Positions 19,916 to 29,332 of a DNA stretch of 42,423 nt are shown here, piece after piece (positions within the stretch are counted from its first letter, which is position 1; every line of letters begins with the position of its first letter). The notes beneath the pieces were generated by a model. That model was not told the DNA's origin, did no database searches, and worked only from the letters and a program-made list of their open reading frames with translations. The stretch is from Thermoproteota archaeon (GTDB lineage Archaea > Thermoproteota > Bathyarchaeia > RBG-16-48-13 > GCA-020355125). The stretch lies in assembly GCA_030837285.1 (NCBI GenBank), contig JAUPKU010000122.1:1-42423 (forward strand), given 5' to 3'. A program made the translations under genes and the position numbers.

Positions 19916-21489
19916 TCAAGATCTTGGGTGAAGAGGTTTCGGATGTCATTTATCCCAGCATTCATCATGAAGAGGCGATCCACACCTAAACCCCATGCAA
20001 TAACAGGTGCTTTAATTCCTAGTGGCAATGTTACCTCCGGCCTGAACATTCCTGCACCTCCGAATTCCAGCCAGCCAACATCTTTCTTGTAAGCAGCGAG
20101 TTCAACACTAGGTTCAGTGAACGGGAAGTAGTCAGGTTTGAATCTTACTCTTTCAGCTCCAGCTACCTCCAAAGCGAACTTCTCTAGGACACCAAGGAGA
20201 TCTCTAAAAGTCAGGTTAGGACTCACCACGATTCCCTCCACTTGATTAAATTCGGTAAGATGCGTCCTATCTACAACATCTGGCCTGTAACAGCGTTTTA
20301 TAGAGAAGTATTTCCCCGGGATCTCCAACTCCTCATTAATGAGCATCCTGACACTAAGGGGTGTCCCCTGACTTCGTAGGATTAAGCGCTTTGATTCTTC
20401 AGAGGAGAACTTATATCCCCATCCTCTAGAACCAGTTTCCCACCCGTTTTCATGGGTTTCTCTCACCTTTCTGATGAGGGCAGAATAGTCCGAGAGATCA
20501 CCTCTGCTAGGTTTCTTCACATAGTATATGTCGTGGATCTCCCTGGCAGGATGGTCTTGAGGCATGTACAATGCATCACAATTGAAGAACATAAATTCGA
20601 CAATCGGGCCTTCCATCTCCTTAAAGCCTAAGGCGACTAGTTTTAGCTTTAGTTCGTCAAGGAATCTCTTGTAAGGCTGTTTCTTCCCAGGCCAAACACT
20701 CGAAACAGGAGCTTTAATGTCATACTTCCTGAGTGAGACACTCTTCCATTTCCTTGAAGTTATAAGTTCAGGTGTGAGCTGGCTTAACTCTTCCACTATT
20801 CCACTCACTTGCCTAGCTAAATTCAGTCCACTAAGCGTCAAAGTGAGAAAGCGCCGGACATTTACTGATCGAACGATGACATCTGGTCGTTCTGCTAGTA
20901 TCCTTAATCCTTCAGTCAATTTAGCATCTAATTCGTTGACTATAGCTGAACTTTTTGAAAGGAAGGAAATGAGTTTTTCATCATCATCTATAACCGGCTC
21001 TTTTTCCACAGATAGAAACGTTCTTCCTTTATCCTTCAAAAACTGGAGCCAGTTCTTCCTTCTTGCCCAGCCTAGGGCGATGTTCACTTCCTCTTTACTG
21101 AGTCCAGATACTTCGGAGGCCTTCTCAAGAGGGATTTTTCCTCCTGCCTTAAGAACTGCTTCAGACAGAATCCTTTCGGGAAAGCCCTTCTGTTGGAATT
21201 TCTCTCCTTCAGAGCCTAAGGATATCGTTGTTCGCTGTTCTTCGTCAATCTTAGCCAAATCTTTAGAGGATAACCACAGAGCTGCCCTTGAAACTGAAGC
21301 AGGTAAGAGCCTCGTCTTATCTTTTAATTCGTCCATACTTGCTCTCTTGCCGTCCTTTGCAGCTAGTAAGAGCATCCTTTCTAGTCGATGCAGTCTTTTG
21401 TATTCTTGAGATTGACTTAGATTAGCCACAGACGTCTCCACCTGTGAATTGGCGTGATTCATTAGAAATTGTTGACTATAATTAGACAT
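19888..21489 (-). CDS. pheS: Phenylalanyl-tRNA synthetase alpha subunit
   Basis: Class II motifs: YMPQDHPAREIHDIYY, LRSQGTPLSVRML, KRCYRPDVVDRTHLTEFNQVEGIVV, WGLGVDRLFMMNAGINDIRNLF. Overlaps the annotated pheT start by 28 nt. Confidence 0.95.
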   Translation of the reverse strand: MSNYSQQFLMNHANSQVETSVANLSQSQEYKRLHRLERMLLLAAKDGKRASMDELKDKTRLLPASVSRAALWLSSKDLAKIDEEQRTTISLGSEGEKFQQKGFPERILSEAVLKAGGKIPLEKASEVSGLSKEEVNIALGWARRKNWLQFLKDKGRTFLSVEKEPVIDDDEKLISFLSKSSAIVNELDAKLTEGLRILAERPDVIVRSVNVRRFLTLTLSGLNLARQVSGIVEELSQLTPELITSRKWKSVSLRKYDIKAPVSSVWPGKKQPYKRFLDELKLKLVALGFKEMEGPIVEFMFFNCDALYMPQDHPAREIHDIYYVKKPSRGDLSDYSALIRKVRETHENGWETGSRGWGYKFSSEESKRLILRSQGTPLSVRMLINEELEIPGKYFSIKRCYRPDVVDRTHLTEFNQVEGIVVSPNLTFRDLLGVLEKFALEVAGAERVRFKPDYFPFTEPSVELAAYKKDVGWLEFGGAGMFRPEVTLPLGIKAPVIAWGLGVDRLFMMNAGINDIRNLFTQDLEWLRKQKVT

Positions 21490-21682
21490 TAGTTATATAA
21501 ATGTGAGCGAATTAAGTTGTTAATAATTTTCTTTATGATTACTTGAAAATCAGCAGGGAAACCGAAAAACATAACTAATCTAAAATATTCAACTTTCACT
21601 GGTTTTATTAAGTCCTTCTATGTTGATAAACTGCCTTGAATTCCATAGAGTATCGATAGGTGAAGGGAGTTAATTCCTCTGC

Positions 21683-22798
21683 TTACACTACTACATCTAT
21701 TTCCACGCCTATTCCTGGTTTTTCTGGAACTTTCAAGAATCCATCTTTATCGATAAGGATTGGCTCCTTCAGAATTAGTTGTTGGTTTTCGGCGGTTAGG
21801 AGTGGTGGATCAAGGGGATATTCTATCATTGGACAGTTCTCTATAGTGGCTACTGCCTGAAGGGTAGCGGGTAGTCCTAGAGCGACACTGCCGGTTGAGG
21901 AAACATGGGGGATTAAAATCTTGTTGAAGAAGTCGGCGATGATGGCGGTCTTCCTGATTCCTGTGATGCCTATGTCACCGAGTCTGATGTCTGGTTGGAG
22001 GACGTCAAAGGAGCCTTTAAAGAGGTGATCTTTAAATTCATATATGTTGGCTGAATGCTCTCCTCCTGCTATGAGCATATCGACAGAATCAGCCAGCTCA
22101 GCTAGTCCTTCTACATCTCGCCTTGCTAGAGGCTCCTCCAGAAGATACACATTGAGCTTGTCAAGTTCTCTAGCCATCCATAAGGCTGTTTTCCTAGACC
22201 AGTAATTATAACATAGAGATCGATTATTCTGGTTAGCGTCAACCAATATTATCAAATCATCTCCTACAGCATCTCTTACAGCTTTAACAGTGCTCAGATC
22301 GTCTTTGGGATTTGGTCTGTGCAACCTTAGCTTAACAGCTTTAAAACCATAGCTCATGATCTCCAAGACTTGTTTGACGTGTTCCTCAGTCTTGAGAAGC
22401 CTATTCGTGGCAGCGTAAGCCATGACCTTGTCTCTATGAGCCCCCAGAAGCTTGTAGATGGGCTTCCCAGAAGCCTTTCCAATGATATCCCACAAAGCTA
22501 TTTCAAGACCGCCATAATTGTTTCTGTTAAAAGCTGTTTCACGTCCAACCATACAGGTACTCCAGAACCACTCAATGTAGAAAGGAGACATCCCTACCAA
22601 AGCTGACAATACGTAGGAATCTGGGTCTCCTGCATAAGGGCCTATACCGGTTATTCCTTCGTCAGTATGAATCTTGTAGTACGAGAAGCCGAAGGATCTT
22701 GTTGGCTTGCCTTCAGGCTCCAGCCAAGCTGGTTTATAGTCTTCGGAAAGTAAGACTTGCTTCTTACTATGAATAACATCTACACTTGTTATTTTCAA
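21683..22798 (-). CDS. Mandelate racemase / muconate lactonizing (enolase superfamily) enzyme
   Basis: NNYGGLEIALWDIIGKASGKPIYKLLG, FKAVKLRLHRPN, ILVDANQNN, YLLEEPLARRDVEGLAELA, IPHVSSTGSVALG. Confidence 0.9.
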   Translation of the reverse strand: MKITSVDVIHSKKQVLLSEDYKPAWLEPEGKPTRSFGFSYYKIHTDEGITGIGPYAGDPDSYVLSALVGMSPFYIEWFWSTCMVGRETAFNRNNYGGLEIALWDIIGKASGKPIYKLLGAHRDKVMAYAATNRLLKTEEHVKQVLEIMSYGFKAVKLRLHRPNPKDDLSTVKAVRDAVGDDLIILVDANQNNRSLCYNYWSRKTALWMARELDKLNVYLLEEPLARRDVEGLAELADSVDMLIAGGEHSANIYEFKDHLFKGSFDVLQPDIRLGDIGITGIRKTAIIADFFNKILIPHVSSTGSVALGLPATLQAVATIENCPMIEYPLDPPLLTAENQQLILKEPILIDKDGFLKVPEKPGIGVEIDVVV

Positions 22799-23026
22799 AA
22801 GAATCCCTTCAAGTCAGATTAAAATTTAGATAATAACCGTATATCTATCTTTAGTTATCTGTTAGCCTACTGGAACAATACATCTCAAGGACTAATTCTA
22901 AGCAAACGAAGAGTATTAAAATACGTATAAATAAAATAACAAATAGCCCAGTTGAATTTTCCTGAAAACGAACTTATTGCATACTCTCGCGTACGCGATT
23001 GTCTCTTTGCAGGTTTAGAGATATTT

Positions 23027-23737
23027 TTATTCTTTGAAAATCCATGTGACTTCATCATAGTTGGTCTTTATTCTTTCAATGCGTTCTATAGGCCATGTCT
23101 CATCCCAACTAAGTCCCAGATCTTCATTAATTATCACAACTGTGGAATCTATCCTCCTTGGCTTTTTATCAAGAATTACAGTTACATTACAGATCCTCTG
23201 AGGTGAATCACAATTACTACACTTCCCCGTAGTGGCACAGGGAGTTTTGAACTTCTTCCTAAATGCATGGTACGGGGCAATAATATTTTTAATACGAAGT
23301 AATGCTTCATCTACATTCTTAACAATCTTGTTTCGCCCAACTATAATTATAACTCTCTTAGGGCCGAAAATCATTCCAACCACCCTGTTTCCAACCATGT
23401 CAATATTCACTATCTTGCCATCGAACGTAATTGCGTTCGAGCCTGTTATGAAAACGTCACTCATCAGGGCTTTTCTCTGAATATCTCCTCGTAATTGTGG
23501 TTTATCTATCATGTACTCGTTTGTGAAGGGATTGATGATAGAGTTCTCTTTTTTCAACAATTCTTCTAAGATAGAGATTTGTCTTATTGTTGCTGAGTCT
23601 CCTATGCCGACAACTGCGTCTCTAGGAACAAGATCTAGTATGAGCTTTAACGCTTCATCTCTGTTTTCTGCTAATTTTGCTTCAAAGTTATTTGATTCTA
23701 AAGCTTTTATTGTCACTTTAAAATCATTTTTATCCAT
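23027..23737 (-). CDS. LUD-domain (LutC/YkgG, DUF162) protein with a C-terminal Cys cluster
   Basis: AVVGIGDSATIRQISILEEL, SDVFITGSNAITFDGKIVNIDMVGNRVVGMIFGPKRVIIIVG, cluster CATTGKCSNCDSPQRIC. Confidence 0.88.
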   Translation of the reverse strand: MDKNDFKVTIKALESNNFEAKLAENRDEALKLILDLVPRDAVVGIGDSATIRQISILEELLKKENSIINPFTNEYMIDKPQLRGDIQRKALMSDVFITGSNAITFDGKIVNIDMVGNRVVGMIFGPKRVIIIVGRNKIVKNVDEALLRIKNIIAPYHAFRKKFKTPCATTGKCSNCDSPQRICNVTVILDKKPRRIDSTVVIINEDLGLSWDETWPIERIERIKTNYDEVTWIFKE

Positions 23738-23853
23738 AATTCTAACCCAACTCCAACATCAGTATACCTTCTTCATATTCCATGTCATTAGATTTTTTAA
23801 GTAAAAACTAACAGATAATCAAGATCAGGTAATTGTAAAAAAAGTATTCAGGG

Positions 23854-24345
23854 TTAGATGTTATGATCGAGGAAGTTAGCCCAGCCAAGGAATGGCGGTT
23901 GTACATCTATCTGCCAAAGGATAGCTATCAACTCTCCAAAATGAGAGATATTTTCTATAGCAAGTTGGACTAGAATGTCTTCAACTCTCATGAGAAATGG
24001 AGTGCCCACTCGTCTAGGAATCGTAACCTCCCTGTCTAGTTCACTTTGTGACAGATTTGCAAGGTACACCTTGGTTTTCTCTTCTACTTCATTTATTCTC
24101 TTCTCGATACTTTTTACGTCCTCAAATTCTTTCCAAGGACCATGTCCTAACGTAGATTGTGTTGCAGGTATGGTATGACTTATTGTTCTATCTTCCATAT
24201 CAATTGTGTGCAGAAGTATATCTCTTATTGAAGAAAAACTTGCCCCTCTGTCTTTAACAACTTCACTCCAAGACAGTTCATTTAGCATCTTTAAGTATCT
24301 TCCTCGGGCACTGTGAGTATAACGGATTAGTTCACCCGCATCCAT
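23854..24345 (-). CDS. DinB-family (four-helix metal-binding) protein
   Basis: SSIRDILLHTIDMEDRTI ... VEDILVQLAIENISHFGELIAILWQ, consistent with the DinB His pattern. Confidence 0.78.
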   Translation of the reverse strand: MDAGELIRYTHSARGRYLKMLNELSWSEVVKDRGASFSSIRDILLHTIDMEDRTISHTIPATQSTLGHGPWKEFEDVKSIEKRINEVEEKTKVYLANLSQSELDREVTIPRRVGTPFLMRVEDILVQLAIENISHFGELIAILWQIDVQPPFLGWANFLDHNI

Positions 24346-24503
24346 GTCATCTTCACTAGGAAGTAGAAATAGCTTTTAAAACAAGATAAGGCTTTTGTGT
24401 AATTACAAAAGAAAATCTTGCCGAAGTTGACTACAATGTATTTCTGTAAAGATGTTAGAAACCTAAGTCAACTAAAGAGTGAATGTTCTTTGGACAAGTT
24501 ATA

Positions 24504-25043
24504 TCATAAATAACTTGAACTATTTTTTAAAAAAAAGGCTTTTACATGCTGTCTTGTTAGGTAATAGACAATTAACCCGTTTAATATTATAGATACTACT
24601 CCCTGTGGAAGTGCAAGCAGACCAAGTAGTATTTCAAGTACCGCGAAGACCATGCCGACCGTCCATGCCCATCCGCTCCCAATCCAGTAGCCATAGGCTA
24701 TAACGAAGTTTATCAGTCCAATTATCACCAGTACACCACCTATAATCCCCAAGACTGCACCTGAAATGCCAGCGAAAATTGGAAAATCAGCGGCTCTAAA
24801 ACCAGTTCCCAGTATAACTGCAGCTAAAAGTACTAGTGTTCCTAATCCAAGAAAGATAAGTCCGCCTAAGACGTTTAGAGCTGCAATTATTGTTATACCA
24901 GTTGGTCTCTGAGTGATTCTTTCTGGCCCACTTGGTACTTGAGGAAGAGGTTTTATTGTCGAAGCTATTAATGCGTGTCCGCAATTAGGACAGAAACTAG
25001 CTTCTTCGTTTACCTCAGTCCCACATCTTGGACAGAAAGGCAT
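24504..25043 (-). CDS. Zinc-ribbon membrane protein
   Basis: N-terminal CPRCGTEVNEEASFCPNCG followed by about four TM segments. Confidence 0.8.
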   Translation of the reverse strand: MPFCPRCGTEVNEEASFCPNCGHALIASTIKPLPQVPSGPERITQRPTGITIIAALNVLGGLIFLGLGTLVLLAAVILGTGFRAADFPIFAGISGAVLGIIGGVLVIIGLINFVIAYGYWIGSGWAWTVGMVFAVLEILLGLLALPQGVVSIILNGLIVYYLTRQHVKAFFLKNSSSYL

Positions 25044-25119
25044 TATAGATACCTACTTATTTTGCTGGTTCTTTTCAAAGGAAAAGGGGAAAGTTTTTTC
25101 ATGACTTGCACTTGTTTAA

Positions 25120-26178
25120 CTATAGTTTTTCTCCGCAATTGCCACAAAACTTAGTTCCTACTTGATACGGTGTTCCGCATTTAGGACATTTAAGTTCAAC
25201 TGATTGAAGGAGTTTTCCGCAGTTTCCACAGAACTTCATGGTTTCGGGATTATCAGCTTGGCAGTTAGGACATTTTATTGTACGAGCAGGCATTAAACTG
25301 GTACCACAGTTTCCGCAAAACTTTTGTCCAACGCGATTCTGACTTCCACATTTGGAGCAGATCACCACCTGCTGTGGCTGAGTTTCTGGCTGGGCAGCCC
25401 TCATCATTTGAGCACCCAATGAAAGGCCTAATCCTGCTCCTAATCCAGCGCCGGCTGCACCTCCATCAGCGGGCAGAACAGCAGCTGTTTCTTTGGCATA
25501 CTGCATAGCCATAGCCTGCTGACCTACTCCCGAAGCGAATCTTCTAGCTTCCTCAGGTATTGTCACACCTTCGAATACTGTATCGACTATGGTAAGGCCT
25601 ACTCTTCGAGCTTCATTATTAATAACTAATGCGACTTTATCAGTGGTTTCATCGACATTTTTAACTAATGATGCAGTGTCGTAATCAGCGAATGCGTCGA
25701 TAACTCTTTCGATTACAAAACCCCGAATATAGTTCTCAATGTCGGCTGAGGTACTTGCGTTTCGGTTGCCAAAGAATTCTGTTACAAATAGGCGAGGATC
25801 CTCCACTTTATAGAGAGAATAGCCGAAGAAGCCTATCTCTGCTTGGTATTGAATCTGACCGCTGGGGGCTGAATATGCTTTACCACCGAAGTTGGCGCGC
25901 ATCTGACTGTTGCTAACGAAGATTACTTCGCATTCGAATATATTTCCAATTAGTCTAAGACGTTGGAGCAGGTCCGTCAGAAGAGGAACATTATTGCTGG
26001 ATATTGTGTGACGACCGGGACCAAAGATATCTAGAGCTTTTCCATCTCTGAAGAAGACCGCCCACTGGTTTTCCATAACAATAACCTGGCTGCCAAATCT
26101 CAATGAGACGTTTGGATATCTGACTGCTATTTGGTCAGGTGTGGCATTTTGCCATGATATAGCTTCAACTAAGGGCAT
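25120..26178 (-). CDS. SPFH-domain protein ('virion core protein'-like family) with three C-terminal zinc ribbons
   Basis: DQIAVRYPNVSLRFGSQVIVMENQWAVFFRDGKALDIFGPGRHTISSNNVPLL; Gly/Ala-rich linker; CSKCGSQNRVGQKFCGNCG, CPNCQADNPETMKFCGNCG, CPKCGTPYQVGTKFCGNCG. Confidence 0.88.
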   Translation of the reverse strand: MPLVEAISWQNATPDQIAVRYPNVSLRFGSQVIVMENQWAVFFRDGKALDIFGPGRHTISSNNVPLLTDLLQRLRLIGNIFECEVIFVSNSQMRANFGGKAYSAPSGQIQYQAEIGFFGYSLYKVEDPRLFVTEFFGNRNASTSADIENYIRGFVIERVIDAFADYDTASLVKNVDETTDKVALVINNEARRVGLTIVDTVFEGVTIPEEARRFASGVGQQAMAMQYAKETAAVLPADGGAAGAGLGAGLGLSLGAQMMRAAQPETQPQQVVICSKCGSQNRVGQKFCGNCGTSLMPARTIKCPNCQADNPETMKFCGNCGKLLQSVELKCPKCGTPYQVGTKFCGNCGEKL

Positions 26179-26190
26179 TTCTTTTTCCTC

Positions 26191-26736
26191 CTAAATTTCT
26201 TTTGACCTGAAATATTTTTCTCGCTCCTTCCATCTTTTCTCTGCACCATCAACAGCTGTTTTTACGTTATCAACACTGTCTGATACTGCTTTCCAATCCT
26301 TTGAATTAAGACTTTTTGCGACGTTATCCTCTGATTCACCTATGCGATCCAAATACTCAGCGAACTCTTTATCGAAATTGAAGACTCTTGCAAGCTCGGT
26401 TTCTCTTATATGACCTGACCTGTTGAACAGGGGTGCGTAACCGTACGTGCCTCTGTTAACCTGCTCCTTAATTATGTCAATGGCCTGAGTCACATTCTTG
26501 AATTTTCGATTAAGCGATGGTTGATTAGACTCAAGTACTTCTAGATAGAGTTCTTGCCATCTCTGGCGGAGGCTGGATATCTCTTTATTATAGTCTTCTC
26601 GTAAGCGCATGTCAAATTCTTTCAAGTCTTCCCTTGTACCTTTTCCAAAGAGAATAATGTCCTGTATTTTGGTTAATATGCTCTGTTTTGACTTGACTTT
26701 ATCAATCGTCTCTCTTTCACTCAAATTAATCACCAA
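26191..26736 (-). CDS. Coiled-coil protein, probably functionally linked to the SPFH protein
   Basis: 181-aa charged helical ORF, co-directional and 12 bp upstream of the SPFH gene. Confidence 0.65.
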   Translation of the reverse strand: MVINLSERETIDKVKSKQSILTKIQDIILFGKGTREDLKEFDMRLREDYNKEISSLRQRWQELYLEVLESNQPSLNRKFKNVTQAIDIIKEQVNRGTYGYAPLFNRSGHIRETELARVFNFDKEFAEYLDRIGESEDNVAKSLNSKDWKAVSDSVDNVKTAVDGAEKRWKEREKYFRSKEI

Positions 26737-26895
26737 CGATTAATGGAAGGTGAGAATTATTATCCCGCAGTATTTAAAATGTAAAGTCGGACTCCTATAA
26801 ATCTCCTTTGTATGGAACAAGATGCAACTTAGATAATGAACTAGAACTGGCAGAAACGCGAACTGTACAATTCATAAGTTTTAAATTATCACGTC

Positions 26896-27114
26896 TTGAC
26901 TACAGAAGAGTCACTTGACATCCCGCAAGAAGATGGTATTATGAGTACTAGTTTGATTAAGTGCCCTTATTGTAGTTCTGTTGTCGTCACTTCCGTTGGG
27001 TCGGATAAATACAAGTGCGCTCATTGCTATGCTCTTTTTCAGCTCATAAGACCTGACCTGATGTCCGGAGAATTTACATTGTTGAACACAACTGTCCAAG
27101 CTGGCGCGCGCTAA
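26896..27114 (+). CDS. Small zinc-ribbon protein, TTG start, divergent from the SPFH cluster
   Basis: CPYCSSVVVTSVGSDKYKCAHC in a 72-aa ORF. Confidence 0.65.
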   Translation: MTTEESLDIPQEDGIMSTSLIKCPYCSSVVVTSVGSDKYKCAHCYALFQLIRPDLMSGEFTLLNTTVQAGAR

Positions 27115-27152
27115 CAGCCCGTCCTTTTACATTCGTTAGATTTATTGGTTTT

Positions 27153-28292
27153 TTACAGATTCAAGTTTGACGAGGATATGCCTTTTTCTAACCATTCCTT
27201 AATTAAGGAAGCTAAATCTTTGTTTTCTTTAGGATATTGACTTGATTCAGATTTTGACAGGTTCGTTATAATAGGGATTTTCATTTCGTTTAGGGAACCA
27301 TGAGATCTTAAGTTGACTTCTTTGATTACTTCATTTTGCAAACCGAAAACCCATCCTTTTTCCCCGAGAGCTAGAATATCGCCTATTCGATTTGGATCCA
27401 AGTGGTAGAGTTTTGATGCTTCTTCTCTTGTAAAAGCTCTTTCAACACCATTTGTATCCTTGAGTATGTCTATGGATTTACTAATATTTCTGATGTCCTC
27501 CAAGTATAGGTAGGCTGCCCCTCCTAGATTACCATGATGTACAATGTATCTATCGGCAATGATAGTGTTCATTTTTGAATTAATACTATGCTCTTTAAGT
27601 ATCAACTCTAGGTTTACGGCTGTGCTTATTTTAGACATGCCATGATCAGCGGTTACACAGATCAGTGTTTCCGTTCCATTGTTCTCGAATATCTCAGATA
27701 TCTCGCTAATTGATTGATCTATTCCTCGTATATGACGATTTGATTCACTTTCTTGGGGGGCATATTTATGCATGGCATAATCCGTTGTGGCTATATAGGT
27801 AAAATCTGGGGCTTCTTTCAAAATTACTTCTTTAGCTGCTTTGAAGAGCCAGAGATTTATGTCTACGGAGTAGATGTTAGGTGGCTCGCCGATCTTTTTT
27901 ATCACCCAATCTTCAGGTTTTTCGGCTGAAAAAGAGGTTTTTGCTCCTTTACCTATTAAAGTACGCAATTTATCTTTAGCGGTTAGTAACGCGGTTTGTA
28001 GACCTTTTTTAGAAGCCCATTCTAAGAGAGTCTGAGTTTTTATAAAACTGGGAGACTCCATGTAGACTTCTTTTCCTGTCCCTCTATCGTAGTAGTAGTT
28101 ACTGGTTATTCCATGCACATCGGGATATTCCCCGGTGATAATAGATACATTATTTACGTTAGTCACTGAAGGGATTATCGAATTACCCTCTACAAAATAT
28201 CCTTGAATACTCAATCTTCGGAGAAAAAGTGCTGAATTAAGATAATCTATTCCACAGCCATCTAAGCAAATAAGTACAGCTTTTCTACTCAC
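27153..28292 (-). CDS. Alkaline phosphatase superfamily hydrolase, phosphonoacetate hydrolase (PhnA)-like
   Basis: LICLDGCGIDYLN, PSVTNVNNVSIITGEYPDVHGITSNYYYDRGTGKEVYM, LLTAKDKLRTLIGKGAKTSFSAEKPEDW, TTDYAMHKYAP, CVTADHGMSK. Confidence 0.85.
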   Translation of the reverse strand: MSRKAVLICLDGCGIDYLNSALFLRRLSIQGYFVEGNSIIPSVTNVNNVSIITGEYPDVHGITSNYYYDRGTGKEVYMESPSFIKTQTLLEWASKKGLQTALLTAKDKLRTLIGKGAKTSFSAEKPEDWVIKKIGEPPNIYSVDINLWLFKAAKEVILKEAPDFTYIATTDYAMHKYAPQESESNRHIRGIDQSISEISEIFENNGTETLICVTADHGMSKISTAVNLELILKEHSINSKMNTIIADRYIVHHGNLGGAAYLYLEDIRNISKSIDILKDTNGVERAFTREEASKLYHLDPNRIGDILALGEKGWVFGLQNEVIKEVNLRSHGSLNEMKIPIITNLSKSESSQYPKENKDLASLIKEWLEKGISSSNLNL

Positions 28293-28446
28293 ATCAAACT
28301 CATCTCGAAATTTTTTTCATTACTTCAAGAAGTATATAGTGCCTTTACAAGCTAGCTCAGTCGATAGCGCACGTGCTTCAAGGAAGCTTAATAACTAATA
28401 TGTACAAGAATTGATATTATTAATGACTTTTGCCTTAGATTAAATT

Positions 28447-29262
28447 ATGTTTAAAACTACCAAAATTGAAGATCTTAGGCCTATTTCAGATCTGGTTTCT
28501 TTGAAAGGTAGACGAGCTTTAATCACCGGTTCTGCTACAGGTATTGGTAAAGCCATGGCTTGTAGATTTGCAGAGTCTGAAGCTGCTCTGGAACTAGTAG
28601 ACATCAATGAAGAAATGCTGAGAAGTACAAAAGATGAACTTACAAATTTTAAAGTTGAAATTAACATACACAGAGTCGATCTTTCCAAGAAAGATGAAAT
28701 AATTAGTTTATGGAAAAAACTCGACAGAAGGGAACCTGACATACTGGTTAATAATGCAGGGATATACCCCTTTAAGAATTTCATAGAGATTGATGAAGCT
28801 TTCTTAGAGAAGGTTATGAAGATTAATTTTTACTCCGCGTTTTGGATGTGCCAACATATGATACGAGCGCGGATGGACAAAGGAGGTGTCATCATCAACA
28901 TAGGCTCAATAGAGGCTGTCTTGCCTTTTAAGGAGGGGATGGCTCATTATGATAGTAGCAAGGCTGGAGTCATCGCACTTACCAGAGCCTTAGCCAAGGA
29001 CTACGGTAAAGAAGGCTTCAGAATAAATGCTATTATTCCAGGCGGAATAATTACTTCAGGAACAAAGAATGCGGCAAAAGAAGTTCTGAAACTTAACTTT
29101 GGTCTTATAAAAACAGGCATAGAATTCAGGAATAGGTTGCCCTTGGGAAGGTTTGGCCAACCCGATGAAGTCGCACTTATAGCATTAGTCCTAGCAAGCG
29201 ACCTGTCCAGCTACGTCCATGGATCATTAATCCCTGTAGACGGAGGATTTCTATCTGCATAA
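28447..29262 (+). CDS. Short-chain dehydrogenase/reductase
   Basis: GRRALITGSATGIGKAMACRFA, ILVNNAGIYPF, GGVIINIGSIEAV, YDSSKAGVIALTRALAKDYGKEGFRINAIIPGGI. Confidence 0.95.
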   Translation: MFKTTKIEDLRPISDLVSLKGRRALITGSATGIGKAMACRFAESEAALELVDINEEMLRSTKDELTNFKVEINIHRVDLSKKDEIISLWKKLDRREPDILVNNAGIYPFKNFIEIDEAFLEKVMKINFYSAFWMCQHMIRARMDKGGVIINIGSIEAVLPFKEGMAHYDSSKAGVIALTRALAKDYGKEGFRINAIIPGGIITSGTKNAAKEVLKLNFGLIKTGIEFRNRLPLGRFGQPDEVALIALVLASDLSSYVHGSLIPVDGGFLSA

Positions 29263-29332
29263 ACGCGCGCTTTTGTGCTGATGGCTAAGCAGTGTTTCTG
29301 TACTATCTTTAGCATGCTGACCATAGTTCTAG

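Noticed and set aside
20717-21409. 230-aa + strand ORF
   Set aside because: Shadow ORF fully antisense to pheS; Ser-rich composition with no domain signal.
25278-25508. 76-aa + strand ORF
   Set aside because: Shadow ORF antisense to the SPFH/zinc-ribbon gene.
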